Shown here: positions 1-9,401 of the stretch, one piece after another
Layout: each line of letters starts with the position of its first letter
Numbering within the stretch: the stretch's first letter is position 1
NCBI GenBank assembly: GCA_041398845.1
Contig: JAWKTZ010000009.1
Location: 124,001-188,000 of the forward strand
From: Fuerstiella sp041398845
GTDB lineage: Bacteria > Planctomycetota > Planctomycetia > Planctomycetales > Planctomycetaceae
Length of the DNA stretch: 64,000 bases
Reading direction: 5' to 3'
Notes under the pieces: generated by a model
Databases searched by the model: none
Seen by the model: only the letters and a program-made list of their open reading frames with translations
What the model was told of the DNA's origin: nothing
Position numbers and translations under genes: made by a program

Positions 1-781
1 AGATGTTGCCTGGTCGGGCGTTGCCGCCCATCTGCCGCTTCATATTGGCGAGGGCCTTCTTCTCGTCTTCGCTCGGGTCGGCTTTGGCAGCCAGAGCCTC
101 GTAGTTGGCTTCTATCTGCTTCCAGCGATCCATCAGCGGAGCGAATTGCTCATGGGAACTCAGCACGTCCCGATTGATCCATGCTTCGCACGCGGAACCG
201 CCCCAGGCGTTGTTGATCATGCCGACGGGGACGTCGAGAGTTTCCTCCAGTTGTCGTCCGAAGAAGTAGCCCACGGCGGAAAAGCCGCCGACGGTTTCCG
301 GTGTACACACCTGCCACTGGCGGTCATCATGAGTCCAGATGGGTTCCTGCACACCGATCTGAGGAAAGTTGATCATGCGCAGGTTGGGATGTTTGGCGGC
401 CAGTCGTTCCAGGTCGGCATCGTTGGCAGCGTTGACGCTCCACTGCATGTTGGACTGCCCGGAACAGATCCAGACTTCGCCCACCATGACATCGTTGAAG
501 GTTTTACTTTCGTCGGCGGTAATGGTCAGAGTATGCGGGCCGCCGGCGGTGAGTTCCGGGATGGCCAGAGCGAAGTGTCCCTTGTCATCGGCGGTCGTGC
601 TGGCCGACTTTCCGCCCAGTTCGGCGGTCACTTTCTGGCCGGGCGACGTCATGCCCCAGACCTTCACGGGCGCCTTCTGCTGCACCACCATATGATCGCC
701 GAAAATATTCGGCAGCTTCAGGGCCGCATCGGCATTCGTGTGCAGCATCAGCACAGCCGCCAGAACAATCAGTTTCTTCAC
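1..781 (-). CDS. Sialate O-acetylesterase family protein (N-terminal part, runs off window)
   Basis: This is the N-terminal ~260 residues of a secreted SGNH-type esterase of the sialate 9-O-acetylesterase (SASA) family, which removes O-acetyl groups from sugars. A GTG start at 781 is preceded by a GAGGAG ribosome site; the ATG at 788 is in another frame. The start gives a signal peptide (MKKLIVLAAVLMLHTNADA). A beta-rich N-terminal domain beginning LKLPNIFGDHMVVQQ follows, typical of the family. The catalytic serine motif is CSGQSNMQWSV at about residue 105. A later segment (GYFFGRQLEETLDVPVGMINNAWGG) also fits the family. The active-site Asp/His region lies outside the window. The family assignment is confident; the substrate is inferred. 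Confidence 0.88.
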   Translation of the reverse strand, partial: MKKLIVLAAVLMLHTNADAALKLPNIFGDHMVVQQKAPVKVWGMTSPGQKVTAELGGKSASTTADDKGHFALAIPELTAGGPHTLTITADESKTFNDVMVGEVWICSGQSNMQWSVNAANDADLERLAAKHPNLRMINFPQIGVQEPIWTHDDRQWQVCTPETVGGFSAVGYFFGRQLEETLDVPVGMINNAWGGSACEAWINRDVLSSHEQFAPLMDRWKQIEANYEALAAKADPSEDEKKALANMKRQMGGNARPGNI

Positions 782-818
782 GCGTCATCTCCTCTTTGTT
801 GATGTCAGGGAAACACTG

Positions 819-917
819 GAGGCTATCTGAAGAAGGGGTCTGACCCTTTGGAGGGCAGAAAAATTGCAGTCAATCCGGCTGCCCGGAGAGGGTCAGCCCC
901 CTTTTTCAGATAGCCTC
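819..917. repeat. Family A palindromic repeat, copy 1 (reverse orientation)
   Basis: A ~99-bp near-perfect inverted repeat whose arms read GAGGCTATCTGA and TCAGATAGCCTC. Inside them are GGGGTCTGACCC and GGGTCAGCCCCC, around an asymmetric centre with TTGCAGTCAAT. One arm carries CTGAAGAAGG instead of CTGAAAAAGG. It lies between the esterase start and the downstream end of the next minus-strand gene. It resembles a REPIN/MITE-type element; no transposase is nearby. Confidence 0.9.
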
Positions 918-1149
918 TAAGGAACAGGACAACATCGGCAGCCAGGAAACATGAGGCCGACATCGCCAACAGGGACAGAACTTCAGTTCGAGCCCCAAGC
1001 CGATATTAGAACGACACCGACCGGGAATTGCACGTATCCCCAAAGCGAGCCCTGCAACACACCGAAGCGGTGAACGCAACGCGCCGCAGGCGTGAACGCA
1101 GTCAGCGGCGTCCGGTTGCGAAGACTCGGCCGTGTCTGGTATGGAGGCT

Positions 1150-4100
1150 TTACTGCTGCAGAAAGGCGATGAGGTCGGCAAGGTCCTGAGTTGTGAGGAC
1201 TTTGTCCATTCCCTGCGGCATCAACGACACGGAGGCGGGTTGAATCTCTTCAATTTCGCTGCGTGGAATGTTGCGGACCTTGTCTGCGTCGATGGCCAGC
1301 ACGATGTTGTCACGATCTTCTGACCGAATGATGCCGGATTCCGTCAGGCCGCTGGTTCGAACGACAGTCACCGGCTCGTAACCTCGCACAAGACTGGCGC
1401 TGGGATAGATGATGGCTTCCAGCAGGTCGCGGGTGTTGCGCACTTTTCCGATGTTGGTCAGATCGGGGCCCAGTCGGCCACCGTTGTAGCCTCGAGCATG
1501 ACACGTGATGCACTTCGCCACTTTGCTGTTGAAGATCTCGTGGCCTCGCCGCGCATCTCCGGGCTTCAAATCGGCCAGCAGAGATTCCAGATGAGCTGTC
1601 TGCTGTTCGACGGACGCGTTCAGTCTGGTGAGAAGTTTCCGGCCGGCGTCCTGAGTCGACGCGGGATACTTTGTCAGCACGGCCTGCAACTGGTCCACTC
1701 GAATGCCCTGAAACCCGGGCGACGTTTCCATGGCAGTCAGAAACTGTTGACCGAACTGATCACTGTTGCTGGCAAACGCGGGAAGCAGAGCCGCCAGTTC
1801 AAAAGGACCGGAGTGGCGAAGAACGGGCAGCAGTTGCGATTGTTGGTCGGGCGTCAGGCTGGCTTTGGCCAGAACATCAGCGGCCGGAAGTCTCAGCCCC
1901 TGTTCCGGGTCGCTGTTGAGTGCCTTGATCAGCCACATCAACAGGCTGTCCGGCACATCCTTGAGCGGACTGCAGATCTGCAACGCATCGAACCGACTGA
2001 CATCGGCGATTGTTGCATCATGGGCCACCTGCAACAGCGCTTTGTTTAACGCAGCATGCGGTTCTTTGGGAGCGGGCCAGAGACGAATCTCGGCAATGGC
2101 CTCGGCCTTCTGCGTTGAAGACAGTTTCGGCAGGGTCGCAGCAGCCTCATCCAGCCAGCCTTGCGGCACGGTCGGAAGAGCAGAAGCCGTCATGGCTCGC
2201 AATGCCGCGCGCTTCTGGTCGGGCGAACCGGTTTCCAGAGTTTGCTGCAGCAGATTCTGAATCGGAACGGACTTTGCCAGTCGGCCGAGTTGTTCGGTGA
2301 GCTGAACTGCGGAATCCGGCGTGACTTGATTGAGTTCTGCGGTATAGAACTCGACCAGTGCCTGGCCCCAGTCGCTGTGATGCCCGGCGACCCACGCCGC
2401 TGTTCGCGCCACTGAGACGTCTTCATGTCGCAGCAACGGCAGAATCGCAGCCGGCGTGAGGTGATGGCCCGGCATTTGATCCAGCGCCACCAGTGCTCCA
2501 CGAACGACGCGAGGATTGTCCGATTGCAGGCCCGGTTGAGTTCCTTCGGGATCGCCAAGTTCGATAAGGGCATTGATGAAGGCATGTTCGCGAACTCGAA
2601 CGGCCGAAGACGTCGGGCTTCCGGTTTCGTCGAAATCGGTGGGAAGAAAGTTTCGCAGCGACAGGGCAGTGAGCAGTTTTGAGGTGGCTCGACGATCATT
2701 CAGTCGTCCCAGAGCTTCCGCTGCCAGACGAGCTGTGCGCATGTTATCACCGGTGACGAACTTTGCCGCCACATCGAAGCCCTCCGCGTCACGCCATAAT
2801 GAAATCGCATTCAGGCACGCGTCTCTCATTGACACCTCTGCGATGGGTGCGTTTTGAATGATGGATCGAGCATCCGGGAGGTCCATTCCGGCCAACACCC
2901 TGATGACTCGACTTCGAATGACGGGGACCGTGTGAGTCAGCCCGTCACGCAGAGCCGGCAATGCACTTCGGCCTCGACGACGCAGACTTCGCACAGCGCG
3001 CTCACGGACAGCCGTGCGTGAATCGTTCAGCAGATCGACCAGCTCCGTTTCGGTGAGGTCATTCCATGCCAGTCTGTGGCCCAGGGGATCGTCAGGCTTC
3101 GGCTGATCCTTGCGTTTCAGGCGATAGATGGCACCGAAGACATCGGGCTTGGCGAGTTGTGACGTCGGGCAGCAGATCTTGTACCAGCCTCCGGTATCGA
3201 CAATCAGCACGCTTCCGTCCGGAGCCAACTGAACATCGGTGGGGTGAAAGTCGGGATGATCGCAGGCGACCAGGTCACGTTCGTGAGTGATGAATGTCGA
3301 ACCGCTTCGTTCCAGTTGGTGATCAACCACTTTGTGCAGGTTGAAGTAGCAGGCCAGCAGCCGTTGTTGTCGAGTTCCCCAAAACGGATCGTGATGGTCC
3401 AGCGCCAGCAGTCCGCATGGAGCGGCGGCTCCCATGTGAGTCATCACGGGCATGACGCTGCCGGTCATCGGATGTTCATAAATGGACGCATGATCTTTGC
3501 CGTAGACTCCGCCGTAGATCGAATGAATCAATCCATCACGCCGACCGTTGGCGGGATGCTGAAAGAATGTGCAACTCAGAAACCGTTCACCATCGGCAAG
3601 AAAGGCCACATTCACCGGGTTGTCCATTCCGCCGGTCAGCACAGATTCCATGCGGCTGCCATCGGGCAGCGAACGAAAGATGTGAGAAGACCGGGTGGTG
3701 AAATCGCGTCCGTTGATCTGATGAGTCTGTTCGGCGAACGCGCCTTTGCACCAGTAGAACCAGCCGTCAGGGCTCAGATACGGACCGTGCAGGTCGTTGC
3801 CGCAGCCGGTCAGCGTCTGCCCGTCGTACCAGATCGAACGCTCGTCGCACTGTCCATCGCCATCGGTGTCGGTCAGCTTCCAGATATGAGGCGGTGCGGC
3901 AACATACAGAGATCCTTCGTACCACAGGCAGCCTTCCGGAAACATCATGCCGTCGGCAAACAGCGTGCTGTGGTCGAACACGCCATCGTCGTTCGTGTCG
4001 GTCAGTCTGCGAATGCGGTGCGGCTTCAGTTCCAGTTGCCTGTCCGCTCGATCCGACATCCCGGCCGAATCGGTGACGTACAGAGCACCCTGTTCATCAA

Positions 4101-4272
4101 ACGACATCGCAATCGGGCGTTCAACAAGATCGGGCGTCGTGACCGGTTCGATCTGAAAACCGTCCGGAATTCTCAGTTGGTACGCACCAACGGTCACTTC
4201 TTCCGCCAATGACGGAAGGCAGCACGACAGCAACATGGCGACAAACATTGGCAACGTTGAGTGACGTGTCAT
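1150..4272 (-). CDS. PVC-type membrane-bound dehydrogenase / HEAT repeat / cytochrome c protein 1
   Basis: Secreted protein of about 1040 aa with the planctomycete architecture. Order: signal peptide (MTRHSTLPMFVAMLLSCC), an NHL/beta-propeller-like dehydrogenase domain starting YQLRIPDGFQIEPV with repeated DTNDDGVFD and DTDGDGQCD calcium-like loops, HEAT-like helical repeats (about residues 380-850), and a C-terminal c-type haem domain. That domain has a CITCHARG haem motif and the family ending (ESGIIRSEDRDNIVL..IPRSEIEEIQ..SLMPQGM). The ATG at 4272 was chosen over the longer frame to 4395 because it gives a proper signal peptide. The family is thought to act in periplasmic oxidation of sugars or sugar derivatives, but no substrate is proven. 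Two paralogues lie in this window (16349 and 24573). Confidence 0.9.
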   Translation of the reverse strand: MTRHSTLPMFVAMLLSCCLPSLAEEVTVGAYQLRIPDGFQIEPVTTPDLVERPIAMSFDEQGALYVTDSAGMSDRADRQLELKPHRIRRLTDTNDDGVFDHSTLFADGMMFPEGCLWYEGSLYVAAPPHIWKLTDTDGDGQCDERSIWYDGQTLTGCGNDLHGPYLSPDGWFYWCKGAFAEQTHQINGRDFTTRSSHIFRSLPDGSRMESVLTGGMDNPVNVAFLADGERFLSCTFFQHPANGRRDGLIHSIYGGVYGKDHASIYEHPMTGSVMPVMTHMGAAAPCGLLALDHHDPFWGTRQQRLLACYFNLHKVVDHQLERSGSTFITHERDLVACDHPDFHPTDVQLAPDGSVLIVDTGGWYKICCPTSQLAKPDVFGAIYRLKRKDQPKPDDPLGHRLAWNDLTETELVDLLNDSRTAVRERAVRSLRRRGRSALPALRDGLTHTVPVIRSRVIRVLAGMDLPDARSIIQNAPIAEVSMRDACLNAISLWRDAEGFDVAAKFVTGDNMRTARLAAEALGRLNDRRATSKLLTALSLRNFLPTDFDETGSPTSSAVRVREHAFINALIELGDPEGTQPGLQSDNPRVVRGALVALDQMPGHHLTPAAILPLLRHEDVSVARTAAWVAGHHSDWGQALVEFYTAELNQVTPDSAVQLTEQLGRLAKSVPIQNLLQQTLETGSPDQKRAALRAMTASALPTVPQGWLDEAAATLPKLSSTQKAEAIAEIRLWPAPKEPHAALNKALLQVAHDATIADVSRFDALQICSPLKDVPDSLLMWLIKALNSDPEQGLRLPAADVLAKASLTPDQQSQLLPVLRHSGPFELAALLPAFASNSDQFGQQFLTAMETSPGFQGIRVDQLQAVLTKYPASTQDAGRKLLTRLNASVEQQTAHLESLLADLKPGDARRGHEIFNSKVAKCITCHARGYNGGRLGPDLTNIGKVRNTRDLLEAIIYPSASLVRGYEPVTVVRTSGLTESGIIRSEDRDNIVLAIDADKVRNIPRSEIEEIQPASVSLMPQGMDKVLTTQDLADLIAFLQQ

Positions 4273-4687
4273 GATTCGATTCACTTGAAGAATGTGACCA
4301 CAAAAAACAGAAATTCCTCGCGCTGGCAACCGCACTGCCGTCGCCACCGTGATGCGACCAGTGCTGAGGGCCATTGTAGTCAATCGCGATGACAACCAGG
4401 AAACGAAAGTTCACCCCGGGCGATCACAGGTGGTCCGGGAAGGAGCGTTGGAAGGCGGCCACCGACTTCGAAACTCACCCGATGGCCAACTCAGAAAGTC
4501 ATGATCGAACAAGTTGATCCGGATCCGGAGAAACTTTCGGAATTGCACGCAACCCCTGCGAAGGATTCTGCGAGAACTTTTATGGCCAGCGAGGATCTGT
4601 CCGCCGAGTCTGTGGCTATCAATTCTGTCGAACAGTTCCTCCTGTCGGCCTGACTTCTCAGATTCCTCCCGAGACACAGGTGATCCG
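4273..4687. other. Divergent intergenic region
   Basis: About 415 bp between the start of the minus-strand dehydrogenase gene and the plus-strand metallopeptidase-like gene. It should hold the promoters of both. The plus-strand reading frame stays open upstream to a TTG at 4514, but that extension is Arg/Ser rich and has no ribosome site, so it is left out. No repeat, RNA gene or convincing promoter box was recognised. Confidence 0.5.
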
Positions 4688-5605
4688 ATGTTCGACTTTC
4701 CCAAATGGCTGCCGCGACGCGGCGGTGGACAGCGACGTGGTGTAGAGGTGAACACGGCCGGCGTGATGACGTGGGCCTCACTTCGCGAAGGCGACGCACG
4801 CACGACCAGCGTCTTCGTGAATATGCGTGACCTCAATCTCGTATCGATGAATACGTCGGTTGTTGAAGCTCGATACGGAAGAGGAGGTGGAAGCGGATAC
4901 TATCCCGTGATCCTCACTCCCACTGGAACTGGAACGACCACGGTACTGGCAATAAACGGAGCTCTGCCGTCCGTGCTGAATATTGCCGTTTATCCACAAC
5001 GGACGCTGACGGTGGCATTTCGCAAAGTGCGCACGGCGGCATGGACGGCTCACGCAACAGACGCCTATGCCAGCAATCTGATTGATGTCGCCAACGCCCT
5101 GTACCGCTATCAGGGCAATCTGCGTCTGCGAAAGTTCGGACCGATCGATACGGTGGAGATCCCCGGACTTCCGGCCGCTGTCGACCGTGGCGGCGCAGCG
5201 GGTTTCGAATCGTGGTCGTGCCATGTCCACGGGAGTGCTGATATCACGGTGTTCTTTGTCCCCGACTACGAAAACTCCGCAGCCGGAGGTGGGCAATGGG
5301 CAGGTCAGTTTCGAAACTGGATGGTTTTTGAACCATCGATCTCCGCCAACATGTCGGGAATGGTTTTCGCTCACGAAATGGGACATTTCTTCGGCCTGAA
5401 TCACCCAAGTCCATCGCTCCCCAACAACCTGTTGAACCAGTCCAGTGTCGGTGACCGTCATCGCTACAGATCGTTCCTCAACAGAACGCAGATTGAAACA
5501 ATTACGGACAGATCGAACTGGGATAACCGCACCGTGAACGTCTGTCTGGCTGCCAGCGCGGCAGCGAACGCTCTGAAAGGGCTGCTGAAAAACTTCGGAA
5601 ACTGA
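4688..5605 (+). CDS. Metzincin-like zinc metallopeptidase, function unknown
   Basis: A protein of about 305 aa starting MFDFPKWLPRRGGG at the ATG at 4688. The key feature is FAHEMGHFFGLNHPSPS at about residues 225-240. It matches the extended HExxHxxGxxH zinc signature of metzincins, with three histidines and the catalytic Glu. No signal peptide or membrane segment is visible, although most metzincins are secreted. No clear Met-turn (such as SxMxY) follows within the ~65 residues after the motif; the tail is NQSSVGDRHRYRSFLN then a helix. The N-terminal ~120 residues look beta-rich and Gly/Thr rich. It stands alone, convergent with the beta-CASP gene. Zinc peptidase activity is inferred from the motif; the substrate is unknown. 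Confidence 0.72.
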   Translation: MFDFPKWLPRRGGGQRRGVEVNTAGVMTWASLREGDARTTSVFVNMRDLNLVSMNTSVVEARYGRGGGSGYYPVILTPTGTGTTTVLAINGALPSVLNIAVYPQRTLTVAFRKVRTAAWTAHATDAYASNLIDVANALYRYQGNLRLRKFGPIDTVEIPGLPAAVDRGGAAGFESWSCHVHGSADITVFFVPDYENSAAGGGQWAGQFRNWMVFEPSISANMSGMVFAHEMGHFFGLNHPSPSLPNNLLNQSSVGDRHRYRSFLNRTQIETITDRSNWDNRTVNVCLAASAAANALKGLLKNFGN

Positions 5606-5681
5606 CAGACGCGCAAACCGTTTCGGAACGACCAATCATTGACTGGCGCACCTCGTACGCTATGTCTTGATGAAGCGTTCC

Positions 5682-7076
5682 TTACAGCTCAAAACTTTCA
5701 CCGTATTGCGGGACGACGGGCGTTTCGTCGCAGCAGTCGGCGATGAGGTCGCTCAGGGCGGAGGCGGCGGGAGCTTCTCCATGCACGATGAATGCCTGAC
5801 CACAGCCTCCTTCTCGCTGCATCGCGTTGAACCACCAGCGAAAGTCTTCGGCGTCGGCGTGAGCCGACAGGCCATTCACCGTCTGCACATTCGCCCTGAG
5901 CGGATACCGGCGACCGTAGATGTAGACATGTTCACGACGTTCGACAAGCTGGCGGCCCAGAGTTCCCTGAGCCTGAAATCCGATAATCAGAATCGTGTTG
6001 TCCGGGTCCGTTACTGCATGCTTCAGATGATGCACCACACGACCGTTTTCGCACATGCCGCTGGCTGAGATCACAACAAGCGGACCTTTGCTGCGGTTCA
6101 GAGCAATGCTTTCATCACGCGACTGGATATAGGTCAGACCGTCAAACGCGAACACGTCGTCATCGAACTCCAGAGTCTTCAGAACGTCTTCATCCATGGC
6201 TTCCTGATGATCACGGTAGACATCCGTCAGACGCGTGGCCAGCGGACTGTCGATGTAGACGGGAACGCGACACAAAGCGTCTTCGTTGCGCAGTTCGTTC
6301 AGAAGGTACACCAGTAACTGAGTTCGCCCGAGACTGAATGCGGGAATGATCACTTTGCCTCGTTTGCGTGATGCATCACAGATGACCTGCTGAAGTTCCG
6401 CCTTCACGTCGCCAGGAGCCGGGTGAACTCGGTTGCCATATGTTGATTCCGTAATGACCACGTCGCAGCGTCCGAGAGTCGCGGGATCGGGCAGCAGAGG
6501 TTTGTCGCGGCGACCAAGGTCGCCGGTAAACACAACTCGCTTCCATTCGCCCGATTCCTTCAGTTCCAGTTCGACGATGGCGGAACCCAGAATGTGACCG
6601 GCATGATGAAAACGCAGTCTGACGTCGTCACTCAGCGTTTCCCATTCGTCGACGGGCTGGTATTCAAACAGCTTCGCGACTTTCTTGACGTCGTCTTCGG
6701 AGTATAGCGGTTCGATGGGCGGTTCGCCGGGTTTCAGCTTTTTGGTCCGATAGGCCGCGTCTTCACGCTGGATTTTGGCGCTGTCTCGCAGCATGAGAGT
6801 GGCGATGTCGGCGGTGGCTCGAGTGCAGTAGATCGGGTTGTCGAAACCGGCCTTCACCAGGCCGGGCAGGTTGCCGCAGTGGTCGATATGGGCATGCGAC
6901 AGAATCACGGCATCCAGATTGGCGGGTTGGCACAGAAACTGGTGGTTTCTGAGGTAAGCCGTTTCGTCTCGGCCCTGAAACAGGCCACAGTCGAGCAGAA
7001 TGCGGCGGGAATCGGTCTCAATCAGGTGCTGGCTGCCCGTGACTTCTCCGGCCGCTCCCAGAAATGTGATTCTCAT
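5682..7076 (-). CDS. MBL-fold / beta-CASP RNA-processing exonuclease-like protein
   Basis: A full-length (464 aa) metallo-beta-lactamase fold hydrolase with a beta-CASP insertion, of the CPSF73/Ysh1-like bacterial group. The metal-binding motif HAHIDH covers residues 61-66. Further ligands are GHILGSA (about 157), FTGDLGRRD (about 184) and GLSAHADAEDF (about 410). The beta-CASP motif SASGMCENGRVVHH is near residue 350. Such enzymes process or degrade RNA in the cytoplasm. There is no signal peptide. The gene is monocistronic: convergent with the metallopeptidase-like gene downstream and divergent from the DUF1549 gene across repeat copy 2. Family confidence is high; nuclease specificity is inferred. 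Confidence 0.92.
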   Translation of the reverse strand: MRITFLGAAGEVTGSQHLIETDSRRILLDCGLFQGRDETAYLRNHQFLCQPANLDAVILSHAHIDHCGNLPGLVKAGFDNPIYCTRATADIATLMLRDSAKIQREDAAYRTKKLKPGEPPIEPLYSEDDVKKVAKLFEYQPVDEWETLSDDVRLRFHHAGHILGSAIVELELKESGEWKRVVFTGDLGRRDKPLLPDPATLGRCDVVITESTYGNRVHPAPGDVKAELQQVICDASRKRGKVIIPAFSLGRTQLLVYLLNELRNEDALCRVPVYIDSPLATRLTDVYRDHQEAMDEDVLKTLEFDDDVFAFDGLTYIQSRDESIALNRSKGPLVVISASGMCENGRVVHHLKHAVTDPDNTILIIGFQAQGTLGRQLVERREHVYIYGRRYPLRANVQTVNGLSAHADAEDFRWWFNAMQREGGCGQAFIVHGEAPAASALSDLIADCCDETPVVPQYGESFEL

Positions 7077-7516
7077 TATGGCATCAGGTTTTGTTGAAGA
7101 AATGCATCAGAATGTGGCGAAAACGCCGTGATTGTCTGTAAAGGCTATCTGAAAAAGGGGTCTGACCCTCTCCCGGCAGGCGTTTTCCCGGTCGTTTTGC
7201 TGCCCTCCAAAGGGTCAGACCCCTTTTTCAGATAGCCTGTAGCAGAACCAGCAGTCAGGTCAAGAATGATCAGGAAAACGGCTCTGCGAATTGGGCCGTT
7301 CCGCTCGAATAACCATCGGGTTTCTGGCAATTGCCCGCTCAACAGCAAAAATACCACGAACACAACCGAGCGGAAATGGTGTAAGGTGAGAGAACCTCCG
7401 CTTTCCCGGCTGGAGAAACTGGCGTCAGGTGCCTTGCGGGAACGGTTGGAATGCTGCATCGCCTAACGGGACCTGACCCCATTTTTTCCCCTGACAATAA
7501 ACAGGAGCAATCATCA
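7077..7516. other. Divergent intergenic region with a family A repeat
   Basis: A 440-bp region between divergent genes. Repeat copy 2 (7142-7238) lies close to the beta-CASP start. The rest carries no open frame with coding character and no recognised RNA. A GGAG ribosome site at 7503-7506 serves the DUF1549 gene. Confidence 0.5.
7142..7238. repeat. Family A palindromic repeat, copy 2 (forward orientation)
   Basis: AGGCTATCTG and CAGATAGCCT arms enclose GGGGTCTGACCC and GGGTCAGACCCC. The centre is degenerate relative to other copies: TCCCGGCAGGCGTTTTCCCGGTCG replaces the usual TCCGGGCAGCC...GACTG. It sits in a divergent intergenic region, so it is not placed as a simple terminator. Confidence 0.9.
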
Positions 7517-9229
7517 ATGTCGCGGGCGTCCATGTTTCCACAAACGGGGATGTTTCCACTGGGGACGTTTTCACTGATGTCCGGAATGTTTCGTCGAAGC
7601 ACTGGTGTGCTGGCGGGCATTTTGGCGGTGGTGTGCTGTTATTCTGCCGTGAGTGCGGATGAGGGGCCGTCTGAATCTGCTGCCAAAGACCCGGCGGAAA
7701 TGTCCGTCATCGAAGCCATTGATTACTACATTCGTCAGGGCTACGTCGACAATGATATTACTCCGTCGCCCGTCGCAACCGACGAAGAATGGGTTCGTCG
7801 AGTCTACCTGGATATTGTCGGTCGCATTCCTACTCTGCAGGAGGTGAAGTCGTTCCTTGAGGATGAAAACGTCCGCAAGCGACCGGCACTGGTTCAGCAG
7901 CTCCTGGACAGTCCGGACTATGTCCGCAATTTCACCACGATCTGGTCGAACAACTGCATCGGTCGCGGAACACCTCGCCGAGTCAGCCGGACCGGGATGG
8001 AAAAGTTCTTTCGCGAGGCCTTCGCCAAAAATCGACCATGGGATGACGTTGTGGAAGATCTGGTGACTGCCGAAGGTCACTATGAAGAAAATGGAGCCGT
8101 GAATTATACGCTGGCTCAGATGCAGATGCCGGACGATGGCGTTCAGTTGACGGCCAAGACCACCAAGCTGTTCCTGGGAATGCAGGTCCAGTGTACTCAG
8201 TGTCACAACCACCCGTTCAACAACTGGCAACAGGCGCAGTTTTGGGAATTCAACAGTTTCTTCCGACAGGTTGACAAGCGCGACCACCGAAAGTTTGATG
8301 AAAAAACCGGTCGGCAGGTGGACGATTATTCCGAAGTACTGACACGGGACTTCAGTGGCCCGGTTTACTTTGAAAAACGCAGCGGGCTGATGCAGGTGGC
8401 CTTTCCCATCTATAACGGCAAGGCCATCGAACCCGACGCGTTCGACCGTCGCAGGGAGTTCGGTCGATTATTGAAGGAAAGCGACGGCACTACAACGCCT
8501 CTGATTGCTCAGGCATTTGTGAACCGCACATGGGGTCAGTTCTTTGGCTACGGGTTTACTCGCCCCGTCGACGACATGGGTCCTCACAATCCCGCTTCTC
8601 ATCCGGGAGCTCTGGAACGGCTGTCGGCCGAGTTTGTAAAGAGTGAATATGATGTGAGGAAGCTGATTAGCTGGATCGCAAACACCGAAGCGTATTCGCT
8701 CACCAGTCAATTTGGCGACGACAACCAGATTGACAATCCGTCAGCCGGCGAAGTTCCGCTGTTCAGTCACATGTACATGAAATCCATGCAGGCCGAACAG
8801 TTGTTCGATTCGCTGATCGTTGCGTCCAGTGCGCACAAATCCGGCAGCGGCGGCTGGGATGCTCAGGAAGCCCAGCGTCGGACATGGATGCAGCAGTTTG
8901 TGATTGCGTTTGACAACGACGAAAACGACGAACAGACGACCTTCAACGGAACGATTCCTCAGGCACTGATGATGATGAACAGTGAACTGACCGAAAAGGC
9001 CGTCAATGCGGATCGGGGCAGTTTTCTTTACGAAACGTTTATGGCACCGGGCAACGAAGTGAACAAACTGCAGGATCTTTATCTGGCAGCGTTAAGTCGT
9101 CGAGCAACCCGGGCTGAAGTCAACACGGCATCAAAATTAATTCGCCAGTATGGAAACAACAAAGCGGCCGCGTATCAGGATCTCTTCTGGGCACTGTTGA
9201 ATTCGAACGAGTTCATTCTGATTCATTGA
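7517..9229 (+). CDS. DUF1549/DUF1553 domain protein (planctomycete cytochrome-like)
   Basis: A protein of about 570 aa. The ATG at 7517 follows CAGGAGCAATCATCA, a good ribosome site; the longer frame to 7451 lacks one. It has an N-terminal membrane/signal segment (STGVLAGILAVVCCYSAVSA). Then comes DUF1549 (IDYYIRQGYVDNDITPSP..WVRRVYLDIVGRIPT), containing one haem-type motif, CTQCHNHPFNNW. DUF1553 follows (FVNRTWGQFFGYGFTRPVDDMG..HPGALERLS). The next gene encodes a DUF1501 protein, the usual partner. The pair is common in Planctomycetes and is thought to be periplasmic, but its reaction is not established. Confidence 0.9.
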   Translation: MSRASMFPQTGMFPLGTFSLMSGMFRRSTGVLAGILAVVCCYSAVSADEGPSESAAKDPAEMSVIEAIDYYIRQGYVDNDITPSPVATDEEWVRRVYLDIVGRIPTLQEVKSFLEDENVRKRPALVQQLLDSPDYVRNFTTIWSNNCIGRGTPRRVSRTGMEKFFREAFAKNRPWDDVVEDLVTAEGHYEENGAVNYTLAQMQMPDDGVQLTAKTTKLFLGMQVQCTQCHNHPFNNWQQAQFWEFNSFFRQVDKRDHRKFDEKTGRQVDDYSEVLTRDFSGPVYFEKRSGLMQVAFPIYNGKAIEPDAFDRRREFGRLLKESDGTTTPLIAQAFVNRTWGQFFGYGFTRPVDDMGPHNPASHPGALERLSAEFVKSEYDVRKLISWIANTEAYSLTSQFGDDNQIDNPSAGEVPLFSHMYMKSMQAEQLFDSLIVASSAHKSGSGGWDAQEAQRRTWMQQFVIAFDNDENDEQTTFNGTIPQALMMMNSELTEKAVNADRGSFLYETFMAPGNEVNKLQDLYLAALSRRATRAEVNTASKLIRQYGNNKAAAYQDLFWALLNSNEFILIH

Positions 9230-9232
9230 TCC

Positions 9233-9346
9233 AGAGGCCATCTGAAAAAGGGGTCTGACCCTTTGGAGGCCAGCCCTTTGGAGGCCAGCAGGATTACAGT
9301 CAATAAGGCTGCCCGGAGAGGGTCAGACCCCTTTTACAGATAGCCT
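9233..9346. repeat. Family A palindromic repeat, copy 3 (reverse, with internal duplication)
   Basis: Begins three bases after the DUF1549 stop codon. It is longer than other copies because the 15-mer CCCTTTGGAGGCCAG is repeated in tandem inside the left arm. The right arm carries CTTTTACAGATAGCC in place of CTTTTTCAGATAGCC. It lies between the DUF1549/1553 and DUF1501 genes. Confidence 0.9.
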
Positions 9347-9401
9347 TTCAACCAATCACACTTTTGAAACACCAACCTTTCTGAATACCGGAGAACGAAC
9401 C

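Noticed and set aside
4514..4687. N-terminal extension of the metallopeptidase-like protein from a TTG
   Set aside because: No ribosome site, and the extension is Arg/Ser/Leu-rich unlike the rest; the ATG at 4688 is preferred.
4985..4996. TTATCCACA DnaA-box match (also TTGTCCACA near 24358)
   Set aside because: Single, scattered matches, one within a gene; no cluster, AT-rich element or dnaA/dnaN nearby, so no origin is claimed.
7142..7238. Family A copies as simple rho-independent terminators
   Set aside because: Some copies lie in divergent promoter regions, and no T-run follows the outer stem.
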